Below are positions 44,873-54,228 of a DNA stretch of 64,000 bases, piece by piece; the first letter of the stretch is position 1; every line of letters starts with the position of its first letter. Location of the stretch: the NCBI GenBank assembly GCA_020846635.1, contig JADLDO010000023.1, positions 310,001 through 374,000 of the forward strand. The letters are read 5' to 3'. This DNA is from Caldilineaceae bacterium. Its GTDB lineage: Bacteria > Chloroflexota > Anaerolineae > Caldilineales > Caldilineaceae. Position numbers and translations under genes: made by a program. The notes under the pieces were generated by a model. That model was given only the letters and a program-made list of their open reading frames with translations. It was not told the DNA's origin and did not search any database.

Positions 44873-45841
44873 TTATCGAATGCCAGCCGGCAGATGATCA
44901 CGCAGGTCACGCTCAAAGAAGTTGAAGAAGCCTGCCTGATCGGGGCCAACTTGGTGAATATAGAGGTGGTCAAAGCCGGCGTCTAGATACTTTTGTATCT
45001 CTTCGATATAGGGTTGTGGGTCTGGCCCACAAACAACGGCTTTGGCAATGTCCTCTTTGCTGACCATTTTGACTGCCTGCTCGAAATGGACGACAGTGCG
45101 AACTTCGCTGCTGAGACTGCCTTTGAGACCGGCATTGGGCCAGATTTTGTATGCCGTATCTACTGCCTCTTCGCGTGTGGCTGCCCAGCAGACGGTTAGC
45201 TGACCGTAGCGGGGTTTGTCACCACCTCCTGCCTCCCGGAACGCTTGCACCACCTTTGCATCGGGCGCTGTGCCGATCAGGCCGTCGCCGATGCGACCTG
45301 CCATCTCGGCGGACTTGGGGCCCGCCGCGGCAACCATGATCGGGGGCAGCGTCTCCGGCAACGTGTAGAGGCGGGCATCTTCCACGGTGAAATACTCGCC
45401 CCAGTGGCTGGTGACTTTGCCCTTCCAAAGCTCGCGAATGAGCTGGATCGCCTCTTCAAACATCTCTGCGCGTAGATCGTAGGGAACCCAGCGGTCGCCC
45501 AAAATGTGTTCGTTTAGATTTTCACCCGTACCTACGCCAAAATAGAAGCGCCCTTCCATCATGGCGGCGATGGTGGCTGCTGCTTGGGCCAAGATGGCAG
45601 GATGGACACGCATAATCGGACAAGTAACACCTGTGCCAACCTGGATCTGGCTAGTTGCATTTGCCACTCCACCCAAGACCGACCAGACGAAAGGGCTGTG
45701 ACCCTGTGTGCTGACCCACGGGTGGAAATGGTCGGAAATGGAGACGAAGCTAAAGCCCATAGCTTCCGCCTGGACAGCTTGCTCCACCAACGCATTGGGT
45801 TGATGTTCCTCACTCGATAATGTATAGCCTAACTTCGCCAT
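44873..45841 (-). CDS. F420-dependent LLM-class oxidoreductase (TIGR03557 type)
   Basis: 322 residues of the luciferase-like fold. Family stretches: KLGYTLSSEEH at the start, MGFSFVSISDHFHPWVSTQGHSPF, GTGVTCPIMRVHPAILAQAAAT, and FYFGVGTGENLNEHILGDRWVP, which match the F420 glucose-6-phosphate-dehydrogenase-like group. It would use the deazaflavin F420, so the organism probably makes it; the substrate is unknown. AGGAGAGCTTC precedes ATG. It is a single gene after the tRNA group. Confidence 0.88.
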   Translation of the reverse strand: MAKLGYTLSSEEHQPNALVEQAVQAEAMGFSFVSISDHFHPWVSTQGHSPFVWSVLGGVANATSQIQVGTGVTCPIMRVHPAILAQAAATIAAMMEGRFYFGVGTGENLNEHILGDRWVPYDLRAEMFEEAIQLIRELWKGKVTSHWGEYFTVEDARLYTLPETLPPIMVAAAGPKSAEMAGRIGDGLIGTAPDAKVVQAFREAGGGDKPRYGQLTVCWAATREEAVDTAYKIWPNAGLKGSLSSEVRTVVHFEQAVKMVSKEDIAKAVVCGPDPQPYIEEIQKYLDAGFDHLYIHQVGPDQAGFFNFFERDLRDHLPAGIR

Positions 45842-46100
45842 GAAGCTCTCCTGGAATTCTCACTTGGAATGATTGCATTACGGGTGTCCACAAGGGCTGG
45901 CCCTGCGGGCAAAACGGATACGAGCAAAAAGGAGGTCGGCGGTAACTCAATGGGGTGTAACAAATTGCTGTGGTGCTAGTTTACGCTTTTGCGAGAGGGT
46001 GTTGTAGGTGTGAACGCACAGGCAAGGGATATAAACACAGATACAAGAGGATAGGTTTAGGGGCTTGTTCTGTTCAGGAGGGTGGAGCTTTTACTAATAC

Positions 46101-47098
46101 AACGTGAGTTCGATGTAAGGCAGAACAAAGAAATGGAGAATCCGATTTGGTAAGATAGGAAGTGCGAACGCCCTATGCTACCGAAAGGATTCTCCGATGG
46201 ATATTGTAACGCTGTTTTGCGAGATTGACGACTTTTGTACACAACTTGAGCCGTGGCTGCAAGCCCATCTGCTGCCTGTGCGCCAGCGCAAGCGGGGGAG
46301 TCAGATGCACTTGAGTGAAGTGATGACAATTCTGGTGTGGTTTCATGTAGTTGGCTACCGCAATTTCAAACAGTTCTACCTGCATGAGGTGGGCAAACAT
46401 CTGCGGGCGGAGTTTCCGCACCTCGTTAGCTACAATCGCTTTATTGAGTTACAACGCGATGCCTTGTTGCCGCTGTGCATCTATCTGAGACAACGCTTTG
46501 GAGACTGCACGGGCATCAGCTTTATCGATTCCACCACCTTAGCGGTGTGCCACAATCGCCGCATCCACAGCCATCAGGTCTTCAAGGATGAAGCCGCACG
46601 CGGCAAGAGCAGTGTCGGCTGGTTCTACGGCTTCAAACTGCATCTGGTCGTCAATGATGCAGGTGAGTTACTCGCCTGCTGCTTAACAGCGGGCAATGTC
46701 GATGACCGTGTCCCTGTCCCGCAATTGGTCAAAGACCTTTTCGGCAAGCTCTTTGGTGACAAGGGCTACCTCTCCCAGCCGCTCTGTGAGCAACTCCTTG
46801 AGCAAGAGTTGCATCTCATCACCAAACTGCGCCGCAACATGCAAAACAAACTGATGCCGCTTCTCGATAAGCTACTCCTGCGCAAGCGTGCCATTCTCGA
46901 GACCATCGTTGACCAACTCAAGAATATCTCGCAGATTGAACACACGCGCCATCGCAGCCTGTACAACTTCATGGGCAACTTAATAGCTGGGCTGATTGCC
47001 TACACCTGGCGACCCCTCAAGCCATCGTTGGGCATCCGGCCTGATAACCACCTCGTGCCTGTCGCTATCCTTTAGTTCTCTTACATCGAACTGACGTT
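46101..47098 (+). mobile_element. IS982-family insertion sequence
   Basis: 998 bp with terminal inverted repeats AACGTGAGTTCGATGTAAG (46101-46119) and, reversed, AACGTCAGTTCGATGTAAG (47098-47080), 18 of 19 matching. One transposase gene fills it. I see no clear target duplication. The right end overlaps the stop codon of the PucR-type gene. Confidence 0.88.
46197..47075 (+). CDS. IS982-family transposase
   Basis: 292 residues. Typical start MDIVTLFCEIDDFCTQLEPW, followed by SEVMTILVWFHVVGYRNFKQFYL, a DDE-type first Asp in FIDSTTLAVCHNRR, the second in FGDKGYLSQ, and the Glu region near LKNISQIEHTRHRSLYNFMGNLIAGLIAYTWR, ending LGI. The frame is intact and the inverted repeats are well kept, so the element looks recent and possibly active. 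Confidence 0.95.
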   Translation: MDIVTLFCEIDDFCTQLEPWLQAHLLPVRQRKRGSQMHLSEVMTILVWFHVVGYRNFKQFYLHEVGKHLRAEFPHLVSYNRFIELQRDALLPLCIYLRQRFGDCTGISFIDSTTLAVCHNRRIHSHQVFKDEAARGKSSVGWFYGFKLHLVVNDAGELLACCLTAGNVDDRVPVPQLVKDLFGKLFGDKGYLSQPLCEQLLEQELHLITKLRRNMQNKLMPLLDKLLLRKRAILETIVDQLKNISQIEHTRHRSLYNFMGNLIAGLIAYTWRPLKPSLGIRPDNHLVPVAIL

Positions 47099-48752
47099 AC
47101 TTTATGACGGGACGCAGCTTCAACGCCAATTGCAGTGAAAAGCGTGCGTCGGGGTCGTCCAGGTCAAGCTGGGTAATGGCAGCGATCCGTTCGAGCCGGT
47201 AGGTCAGGGTGTTGCGATGAATATGGAGCCGGTTTGCGGTCTGGCTGAGATTGCCGTGGGCGGAAAAAAATGCCTCCAGCGTTTCGACGAGTTCGGCGTG
47301 TTTGTTATCATCATGGGTGATCAGCCGTCCGAGGGTCTTGCGGTAAAAACGCTGGGCTTCGGCATTGGAGCCGAGGGTTGTCAGGAGTTGATAGAGCCCC
47401 AGATCGCCAAAGTAGGTGATCGGCGCGCCCTTCCACTCCTTGCCCAATCGCCAGCTTTCGCGTGCCTGGTGCAGACTCTGCACCCACTTTGCAGGCCCAA
47501 CAGCAGGACGCCCGATGCCGATCACGATTTGCGCTTTGGGATGCTTGGCGAGTAATTGAGCGACGAGTTCATTGGCGACGACCTTCAACTCGCGCCCACT
47601 TTTGGGATTGTCAATGGGCCAAAAGAGCAGGTGTCCTTCATCACGCTGACTGTAAGGCGCATTGATGTTCAGCCCCTCCAGGAAACGTACTAGCTGTGCG
47701 GGCCAGGCGGGTACATTCTTTGCCTCCACAAGCCAGGCCACATGGGGACGTGTGAGATTGTAGGCAAGAGACGCGCCGCGCTGAATCCAGGCTTGCTCAT
47801 CGGCAATCTCGCTGGCGAGGAGTTCATCCAGGAAGGTCGCACGCATCCGCTCTTCAGCGACACCAATGGCGTTGAGCTTTGCCCATTCCAGCGCGGCGGC
47901 CCCGGCTCCCTGAATTGCCGCAATCTCCTCGACAGCGCTGATCTCGTGTAGGGGGCTGGAGGCACTGCGCAGGAGAAGACAGTAGCCGTGTGTGGAGTCG
48001 TTGGTGACGATGGGCGCGACCACGACTTGACGATAGGGCAAGCTCTCTTTGTTTGCGCCAGTCCCAGCCGTCAGCGGCAGCAGTCCGACAGTTTGGTGGA
48101 TTCTGCCTTGCGGCTGGCTGACGGCCCAACTGCGTAGGGTCATCATGTTGGGGAGCGAACTCAAGGTGGCGTGGCGTATTGATTCAGCCTGTTCGCCAAG
48201 TCCGGCGGCGGCTGCCACTGTGCCATCTTCTCTGAGCATGATGACGGGCTGTTGGGCGAATTGGTAAAGATGGGTGGCGATCTTTTCCAGTCCCGCGCTG
48301 TCTAACGCCATTTGGTTGAGTTCGCGCTGGAGTTCGGAGGAACGTTGGGCGATGTAACCGGCGCGGTCAACGATGAGACGGATGACAGCGCGTTCAACCT
48401 GGATGAGGGGAATTGAATCGGGCAGTTGAAAGAGCGCAACATGACCGGCGCGTGCGGCTTCAATGGCAATCGGGTCAAAAAGGCCCTGGACGGCAATCGC
48501 GGCAATGCGCGCTCCTTGCAGGCTGCGTACAACCCGATCCAGGCGCGCTTGGGGATCCAGGCGGCGCAGATCGTCCATGTCAACGAGCGCGATCTCATTG
48601 CCGTCCAGCTTGGGGAAGGCAGGGGGGCTGGGGCGCAAACTACAGGCCCAGGTCACTGGACGGTTTAGATATTCATCCCCCACCAACAATGTCGTCTCTG
48701 CGGGCAGAGCGAGCCGAAAAACATCCTCAATCGTGGCACTACTTTTGTACAT
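47097..48752 (-). CDS. PucR-family transcriptional regulator
   Basis: 551 residues. An N-terminal purine-catabolism PucR domain (about 10-140), a central GAF/GGDEF-like region, and the C-terminal HTH of the family: [29 protein letters not shown]. Such proteins control nitrogen, purine or sugar-acid genes, often near their target, but the adjacent genes give no clue. Its stop TAA at 47097-47099 uses two bases of the IS982 right end, so the insertion supplied or shifted the stop. Little seems lost because the HTH and the usual following helix are complete. No good ribosome binding site is seen. Confidence 0.88.
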   Translation of the reverse strand: MYKSSATIEDVFRLALPAETTLLVGDEYLNRPVTWACSLRPSPPAFPKLDGNEIALVDMDDLRRLDPQARLDRVVRSLQGARIAAIAVQGLFDPIAIEAARAGHVALFQLPDSIPLIQVERAVIRLIVDRAGYIAQRSSELQRELNQMALDSAGLEKIATHLYQFAQQPVIMLREDGTVAAAAGLGEQAESIRHATLSSLPNMMTLRSWAVSQPQGRIHQTVGLLPLTAGTGANKESLPYRQVVVAPIVTNDSTHGYCLLLRSASSPLHEISAVEEIAAIQGAGAAALEWAKLNAIGVAEERMRATFLDELLASEIADEQAWIQRGASLAYNLTRPHVAWLVEAKNVPAWPAQLVRFLEGLNINAPYSQRDEGHLLFWPIDNPKSGRELKVVANELVAQLLAKHPKAQIVIGIGRPAVGPAKWVQSLHQARESWRLGKEWKGAPITYFGDLGLYQLLTTLGSNAEAQRFYRKTLGRLITHDDNKHAELVETLEAFFSAHGNLSQTANRLHIHRNTLTYRLERIAAITQLDLDDPDARFSLQLALKLRPVIK

Positions 48753-49070
48753 GTTGCACAGCTTTGCTGGGGGACGAACCCCTTAGAATGGCGGTGGATG
48801 CGCCTGACCGGATGAACTGAGAGAGGCGGTCAGCGATTTAACAGGGAAAACCGCGCCAGCGGGAGGATGTGGCGCTGGTGCTTGATGGGCTATCGGCTGA
48901 CATATTGGGCAAATTGTATAAAAAAGCGGCTGTTTGCGCAATTTAGCGTCACTGCACAGAAAAGCCAGTGGGCTTGAAGCACCACTGGCTTTCGGAGTCT
49001 TAAAAGCAAGATTGAGCTATTTTTAGTGTAGAAACTGCTTGCAAAGCTGCCGCGCATCCAACGGCTGTTC
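48753..49070. other. Intergenic region upstream of PucR gene
   Basis: 318 bases. A hairpin AAAAGCCAGTGG/CCACTGGCTTT spans 48960-48992 and probably ends the minus-strand membrane-protein transcript (it continues TTTTCTGT). Otherwise no gene is seen; the promoter of the PucR gene should be here. Confidence 0.5.
48960..48992 (-). terminator. Terminator after the small membrane-protein gene
   Basis: AAAGCCAGTGG (48961-48971) pairs with CCACTGGCTTT (48982-48992); minus-strand reading continues into TTTTCTGT. Confidence 0.55.
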
Positions 49071-49571
49071 TTACGCCGCGCTGTAGGGTTCGCCCCAAGC
49101 GGCCATCGCCGCGCCTACGGTGCCGCCCCAGACTGCCCACAGTAGGGTAAAGCCCGTGGTGATCCAAGAAGGGTTTTGGCCCATGACGGAGGCGGCGATG
49201 AGAAAGACCACGATGCCGAGGATGATGCCGATCAGGCTGGCGAGCAGGAGTTTTCCCACTGATTGGCCGCGGGTCATCGCGCCGACAAGCACCGGCCAAA
49301 GCAGCCAACCGAGGATGAGCAGGATAAAGCTGAGCAAGCCACCAATGAGCGGCTTCCAGTCTGATCCTAGCTGCCCGGTTGCCAATTGGTAGCCGACCAC
49401 GGGGGCCACACCGATGAGCAAGAAAGCCAAGAGGTAGAGCACCAGGATTTCGGCCTGAAAGAGCAGCGCGGTCGCAATGGCGGCAATCGCTGTTGCAATG
49501 GCGGCGTAGATAGCAGCCGTAACCGGGCTGGCGGTGGGGCGCACAGCAGTCATTGTGGCAAGCGGAAGCAT
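49071..49571 (-). CDS. Hypothetical multi-pass membrane protein
   Basis: 166 residues with about four to five hydrophobic segments rich in Ala/Gly/Ile (AAIYAAIATAIAAIATALLF, LVLYLLAFLLIGVAPVVGYQ, GGLLSFILLILGWLLWPVLVG, LLLASLIGIILGIVVFLIAASV, GFTLLWAVWGGTVGAAMAAW). No motif is recognised. GAGGAGGAAAACC precedes the ATG, supporting the frame; a competing minus-strand frame over the same bases has no such site. It belongs to a minus-strand group with the acidic protein and LytM gene. Confidence 0.65.
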   Translation of the reverse strand: MLPLATMTAVRPTASPVTAAIYAAIATAIAAIATALLFQAEILVLYLLAFLLIGVAPVVGYQLATGQLGSDWKPLIGGLLSFILLILGWLLWPVLVGAMTRGQSVGKLLLASLIGIILGIVVFLIAASVMGQNPSWITTGFTLLWAVWGGTVGAAMAAWGEPYSAA

Positions 49572-49661
49572 GGTAGGTTTTCCTCCTCATAGATGGATCT
49601 ATATGGCTAAAGGGAGTAGGATGAAAGGCAGGTATCTACATAATTATTGGACAACACTTTA

Positions 49662-50132
49662 TCATGGGGCGGATGATTCTGGCAACTCCTCCCATTCGTC
49701 AAGGAGCCAGGCGCCAACCTGTAAATAGATGACCGGCTGGTGATTCTGGCCCAGTACCAGCACCAAGCCATCGTCCTCGTCTACCGCGATCTCTTCAAGC
49801 TGCGCCCCGGCCTCGACCAATCTTTGGAGTTCCTGCTCGATCTGCCTTAAATCGGTGAGTGGGGCGGCGTCGATGTCGGTGTAGCAGAGGGTGCCATAGA
49901 GTTCGAAATAGACACCATCGCGCAGATAGAGATCGATATCTGCGGCAACCTCCGTGTCGTCTCCCGCACTTTCTTTTGTGCCTGGCGAACTCACGGCATC
50001 AGCCAAGCCCTCTTCCCATACCGAAACATGCACCACCTGTTGACCGGTCAGTTCGGATAGCTCGTCATATTGTTCATCATCGACACGGGTATACAGTTGT
50101 CCTTCGTCGCCTGGGGGTTCAGAGATTAGCAT
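49662..50132 (-). CDS. Hypothetical acidic protein
   Basis: 156 residues, very acidic (many Asp/Glu), with no signal peptide or membrane segment. Parts: DEQYDELSELTGQQVVHVSVWEEGLAD, LYLRDGVYFELYGTLCYTD, LRQIEQELQRLVEAGAQLEEIAVDEDDGLVLVLG. The alternation suggests a small alpha/beta cytoplasmic fold. No known family is recognised. It follows the LytM gene by 54 bases on the minus strand. Confidence 0.55.
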   Translation of the reverse strand: MLISEPPGDEGQLYTRVDDEQYDELSELTGQQVVHVSVWEEGLADAVSSPGTKESAGDDTEVAADIDLYLRDGVYFELYGTLCYTDIDAAPLTDLRQIEQELQRLVEAGAQLEEIAVDEDDGLVLVLGQNHQPVIYLQVGAWLLDEWEELPESSAP

Positions 50133-50186
50133 GGTTCTTTGTCTCCATCTGGCTGCGCCGTTGCGTCCTCATATGCTGTTTGCCTT

Positions 50187-51272
50187 TTACGCTGTCTCGC
50201 GGTTGTGCTCTGGGCCAACGACAATCATGCGGGTTGGAATGAATGTGGGTTGGTTGAAAAACTGGCCTCCGGCCCAAAAGTTGCTGAAACGTACGGGCAA
50301 TCCGCGGTCAATAAAGATGTTTGGCCCCTCCATCAAGTGAAAGTGGAGATGGGGGCCGGGCGAATTGCCGCTGTTGCCTACGTAGCCGAGCAATGTCCCA
50401 CGCCGGATGACCTGTCCCTCGTTGACCTGGAGGCTGGCTTGCTGTAAATGCCCGTAGTAGCTGAACTCGCCGTTGGCGTGGCTGATGGCGACCGCGTTGC
50501 CCAAGAGACGGCGTACGTCATCGCGAAAGAGGCGCGGGTCGGGGGGGGCGCCTGGCTTGAGATCGGGCATGTCATAGCTGGCATAGGCGACCTTGCCTCC
50601 GGCGGTGGCATAGACGGGCTGGTTCCAACTGTAGTGATCTTCGAGTGTCAAGCCGTCGCCCGCATACTGCAAGTTGTTGGGGCCGAGTTTGACAAAGTCA
50701 AGCGCAAAGGGCTGGCTAAAGACCTCCTGTTTGTGTTGGTCACTCCAATCGCCAGCCTGAATCGTCCACCACGCACCTGAGAGTGGGAAGTGTAGGTCTG
50801 TCTGCTGCGTGTGGAATTCGACCGGGATATTGACGACGCTTTGGCTCGTTTGCCCATCCTCCTCATATTTTGCGACCACGGTCACTTCCAATGAGGTCAG
50901 CAGTTCGTAACCCTGGAGCATGAAGTGGAGGCTGCGCAGCGCGAGTCCCGTCTGAGCAGGGATGGTCAGGTCATCCTGCTTCGTTCGCTCGCGGATTAGG
51001 CGCGCAGACCAACGTTGTTCAAAGAGCAGTTGGTGACCCGAATAGCCTTTGAAGACCATGCCCGTGAGCGAGACTGTGGCATGGTAGGCCGTGATGCCGA
51101 TGTCAAACGCGACCTCTTGGGTCTTGCCGATGTTGGGGAAAGGCAGGGTGTCATAGAGCGCGGCCACAAGGCGGCTAGGGCGGCTTTCGGCGTAAACATG
51201 GGGGAGATTTTCAGGAATAGATGTGCTTTCGGAGCCGGGTGGATACGATGCACTGGGTGGCAGATGGGACAA
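50187..51272 (-). CDS. M23-family (LytM) peptidase
   Basis: 361 residues. The C-terminal part (about 215-345) has the M23 zinc pattern: [20 protein letters not shown] (first His at HYSWN), [19 protein letters not shown], and [11 protein letters not shown] with the HxH ligands. It should cleave peptidoglycan cross-bridges or bind them; the N-terminal 200 residues form an unassigned beta-rich domain and no signal peptide is visible. The start is TTG at 51272 with AAGGAAG overlapping the upstream stop, so translation is coupled to the preceding gene. Confidence 0.82.
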   Translation of the reverse strand: MSHLPPSASYPPGSESTSIPENLPHVYAESRPSRLVAALYDTLPFPNIGKTQEVAFDIGITAYHATVSLTGMVFKGYSGHQLLFEQRWSARLIRERTKQDDLTIPAQTGLALRSLHFMLQGYELLTSLEVTVVAKYEEDGQTSQSVVNIPVEFHTQQTDLHFPLSGAWWTIQAGDWSDQHKQEVFSQPFALDFVKLGPNNLQYAGDGLTLEDHYSWNQPVYATAGGKVAYASYDMPDLKPGAPPDPRLFRDDVRRLLGNAVAISHANGEFSYYGHLQQASLQVNEGQVIRRGTLLGYVGNSGNSPGPHLHFHLMEGPNIFIDRGLPVRFSNFWAGGQFFNQPTFIPTRMIVVGPEHNRETA

Positions 51273-51274
51273 GG

Positions 51275-52279
51275 TTATCTTCCTTGACGGACTTGATGGC
51301 TTAAGGGCTGTTTACCAGCGACAAGGGTGAGCAATTGAGCGCGCTCTTGGCGGCGCTCTGCACGACCGCCGGGGTGATCGCCGCCGACCGTGTTGCGGAT
51401 GATTTGCATGGCAGCGTATGCCTCGGCGGGTGCGATGCGGTAGTAAAGCTCTTCGGTTTCCAGGCTATCTAGCCGTTCCCACCGATCGGTCCAGTCGTTG
51501 AAATAGGTGGTGTAACAATTGCGGCAGCGCCAAATGCTGAGGGTTTGCTTATCGCCTTCGGGGCTGGCAACGGCCAATGCGCCGAGATTGCCGAGACGGC
51601 CCTGGCAAACGAAACAGGGCTCTGTGCCCGCACCGACCCCGCTGCGCTCAATGACTTGGTCTGCCCAATGACTCGTGGGGTGATCCTGCCGTCGCCCCCG
51701 CCGTGAGAGGCGATGCCAAAGGCGGGGCCAGAATGGAAGGCGATCCGGGTCTAGTTCTGCCAACTTGAGGACACGCGGATGGCTCGTGCTTGGGCTTGCC
51801 TGCGTGATCGGGCTGGTGCGCGGCTCATCCAGACGTTGGAAATGCTCACAGGCAAGACTCAGCGCGGATTGTGTGGAGAGCGCACTCGGCATTGTTTCCT
51901 GTGCATCGCTCCAGCCACAACGTCCAGCGGGCAGCCCATCCGTGGTGTGAACGCTCAACGGGTGCCAATGGCGGCAGGCAAAACAGGCATCGGCTTTGAA
52001 TTCCCGCGCAGCTAACTCGTTATGCAAACGTTCGACAAAGTCTGATCTGTCCGGCTCCGGCAGCGAGAGCAGGGGCGCAGTCGTGGGGGTGGCGGCACGC
52101 ATCTGTAGCAAAACCGCGGCAGGGGGATCGCTGTACCATTGCAACTGATACCAGTGGCTATGGGCCTCCTCCTGGTGGTGGAGGCGCAGGCGCTGATAGA
52201 TCATGGTGCGGGAACCAGGGTAGATTCCCGACATGGTATCTATATTGAAGTTCTGTAGCGGTTTGCGTTCTGCGGGCAT
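51275..52279 (-). CDS. Hypothetical protein with two Cys clusters
   Basis: 334 residues, unrecognised. It has a possible N-terminal zinc cluster [20 protein letters not shown] (about residues 98-145) and a C-terminal one, [25 protein letters not shown] (about 225-270), so two zinc ribbons are likely. The middle is Pro/Ser-rich. I start at the ATG at 52279 with AGGAGA before it; a TTG 13 codons further up is less plausible. Its stop forms the start context of the LytM gene, so the two are probably made together. Confidence 0.6.
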   Translation of the reverse strand: MPAERKPLQNFNIDTMSGIYPGSRTMIYQRLRLHHQEEAHSHWYQLQWYSDPPAAVLLQMRAATPTTAPLLSLPEPDRSDFVERLHNELAAREFKADACFACRHWHPLSVHTTDGLPAGRCGWSDAQETMPSALSTQSALSLACEHFQRLDEPRTSPITQASPSTSHPRVLKLAELDPDRLPFWPRLWHRLSRRGRRQDHPTSHWADQVIERSGVGAGTEPCFVCQGRLGNLGALAVASPEGDKQTLSIWRCRNCYTTYFNDWTDRWERLDSLETEELYYRIAPAEAYAAMQIIRNTVGGDHPGGRAERRQERAQLLTLVAGKQPLSHQVRQGR

Positions 52280-52361
52280 AGGTTGCCAATCTCCTGGCGC
52301 GATTCTACCGCATGGCAACCTCGGTTGTAAACAATGATGGTTGCTGGATAGGTGGCTTCCG

Positions 52362-53744
52362 TTATTTGCCGTTGGCCTCGTTGATCAGCGTTGTCGTTTC
52401 GCTCACAATGACCGAAGCTTCGGCGACACCGGTGAGCGCCTTGATGATCATGTCGCCCCCATAGGTCCAGACCTCCTCCATTTCGGGCGTCGTCGGCATG
52501 GGGACGGCAGTGGCCGCCTGCGCCGCAAAGCCCTGGAGAAGGGGTGCAGCGGAAAGGTCGGCGTTGCGCGCGGCGGGCAGCAGTTCGCCCGTGGTTGCCC
52601 AGGTGGTGGCGGCTTGATCGCCTGTCAGGAAGAGAGCCACGTTCATCGCCAGGATCTGTTGTTCGGGCGTGATCGTGGGATTGACAAAGAGGCCATCACT
52701 GTAGAGCCACGGTTGGGCTGGAGCGCTGGGGCCGGCGGGCAGGGGGGTGACGGAGAGGTCATCACCCAAGACGGTGCGTAACTCTGCCAATGCCCAGGGG
52801 CCATCGATCAGATACGCAAATTCGCCTTTCTTAAAACGATCAAGCAGCATACCGTAATCAGAATTGACATAACTTCCTGGCGTGCTGTTCAAGGCGTTTA
52901 GCCAGGTCAGATAGTCTGCCGCACCCGCGCTTTGATCAAGCGTCACAAGCCCTTGTTCGTTGAGCAACTGCGCGCCATAGGCAGGCAAGCCCCAATAGGT
53001 GTGAAAGAGTGTTGCATAGAGCCCCACCCCAGATGTCGTTGTGATGCCAGCCGCCGCGAGCAGCGCGGCGGTGTCTGTGGGGATGCCTTCGGGGGGGACG
53101 AGAGCATTGTTGACGTAAAGGGCAACGAGGTTGTAGGTCAGAGGCAGGCCGTATAGCACGCCATGATGGCGCATGGACTCGACTGTTGCAGGCCAATAAG
53201 TTGTCTCCAGGCTGCCGCCCAGGAGCGGTTCTAGGTTGAGCACTGCGTTGGCCTCGACCAGATCATTGAGCCACCAGTTGGGTGCAAGAATCAGGTCTGG
53301 GCCGCTGCCGGAAGCTACCGCTTCTGCATAGCTCGTCACAAGGTCGCTGGGGGCGACAAAGAGCGTCTCAACCTGGACGCCAGGTTGGGCCTCCTGTAGC
53401 TGCGAGAGAACAGCAGCCAGCGCATCGCCTTCAGCTTGTGCCCAACTGTGCCAAAGGACAACGCGTCCCGCCAGGGGGGTGGCAGTGGCGGCGATGGTAG
53501 CTGCGGGCGTGGGCGCAAGCGTGGCGACTTCCTGCGATGTGGACTCTGTGGCTGCACCAGATGGGGCTGTCGCGGGCGCGGCACCGGTCGTTGTCGAGGC
53601 AGGTGTGGGGGGAGGAACTGGGGTGGGCGTTGGCTGGCTGCGGCTGCATGCTGCCAGCAGCAGTACGATGGCGACCCACAGCAGTGTGATGTGCATGCGG
53701 GGGATCGGCATGCGCTTTGTGAAAAGGTGAGAGAGCTCGTACAT
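52362..53744 (-). CDS. Sugar-binding lipoprotein of an ABC transporter (orphan)
   Basis: 460 residues. Signal with lipobox LLLAAC at the N-terminus, a T/P/A linker (TPTPVPPPTPASTTTGAAPATA), then the family-1 binding-protein fold: GRVVLWHSWAQAEGDALAAVLSQL, ASGSGPDLILAPNWWLNDLVEA, GLPLTYNLVALYVNNALVP and FKKGEFAYLIDGPWALAELR. It binds a sugar or oligosaccharide outside the membrane. No permease gene adjoins it. I start at the ATG at 53744, eight bases past the aroQ stop; ATGs at 53711 or 53696 are also possible. Adjacent to aroQ with no shared function evident. Confidence 0.85.
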   Translation of the reverse strand: MYELSHLFTKRMPIPRMHITLLWVAIVLLLAACSRSQPTPTPVPPPTPASTTTGAAPATAPSGAATESTSQEVATLAPTPAATIAATATPLAGRVVLWHSWAQAEGDALAAVLSQLQEAQPGVQVETLFVAPSDLVTSYAEAVASGSGPDLILAPNWWLNDLVEANAVLNLEPLLGGSLETTYWPATVESMRHHGVLYGLPLTYNLVALYVNNALVPPEGIPTDTAALLAAAGITTTSGVGLYATLFHTYWGLPAYGAQLLNEQGLVTLDQSAGAADYLTWLNALNSTPGSYVNSDYGMLLDRFKKGEFAYLIDGPWALAELRTVLGDDLSVTPLPAGPSAPAQPWLYSDGLFVNPTITPEQQILAMNVALFLTGDQAATTWATTGELLPAARNADLSAAPLLQGFAAQAATAVPMPTTPEMEEVWTYGGDMIIKALTGVAEASVIVSETTTLINEANGK

Positions 53745-53752
53745 GATTTCGG

Positions 53753-54193
53753 TTATTGTTGCTCCGATAGATGATCCAGCAGGGCAGCAAGGCCATGTAG
53801 ATAGCTGCGCCAGCCAAAGCCCGCGATTTGACCCACACAGACGGGGACAATGACGGAGGTGTGGCGGAAGCTCTCGCGCGTGTGGATGTTGCTGAGATGG
53901 ACTTCCACAGCCGGAAGCTTTACCGCGGAAATGGCGTCGCGGATGGCATAGGAATAGTGGGTGAAAGCCCCAGGGTTGATCACGATGCCATTGGCCCAAT
54001 TGCGCGCTTCGTGGATGGTGTCGATGATCACGCCTTCGTGGTTGCTTTGCGTAATGCGTAACTCGTGATTTGCTCCCACGGCCTCGTGCAAACGCTGGTT
54101 GATCTGCTCTAGCGTAACACTGCCATAGATATGCGTTTCGCGCGTGCCAAAGAGGTTGAGGTTGGGACCATGAATGACAGCAATGTGGGCCAT
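53753..54193 (-). CDS. aroQ: Type II 3-dehydroquinate dehydratase
   Basis: 146 residues, the usual size. Family stretches: [12 protein letters not shown] near the start (the common form is GPNLNLLG.RE), [37 protein letters not shown] and [16 protein letters not shown]. It removes water from 3-dehydroquinate to give 3-dehydroshikimate in the shikimate pathway. AAGGAA precedes ATG. It is the last of a minus-strand aro block with aroKB and aroC, though shikimate dehydrogenase and EPSP synthase are not in the window. Confidence 0.96.
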   Translation of the reverse strand: MAHIAVIHGPNLNLFGTRETHIYGSVTLEQINQRLHEAVGANHELRITQSNHEGVIIDTIHEARNWANGIVINPGAFTHYSYAIRDAISAVKLPAVEVHLSNIHTRESFRHTSVIVPVCVGQIAGFGWRSYLHGLAALLDHLSEQQ

Positions 54194-54228
54194 GCCGAAG
54201 TTCCTTCGCGACTGTTTGCGGTGGGTGG

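Noticed and set aside
46090..47110. Target-site duplication of the IS982 element
   Set aside because: Flanks ...ACTAATAC and ACTTTATG... share only three bases; no convincing duplication.
49000..49590. 196-residue minus-strand frame overlapping the membrane-protein gene
   Set aside because: Its product is Arg/His/Pro-rich as expected from a shifted frame; the 49071-49571 frame has a strong ribosome binding site and coherent membrane helices.
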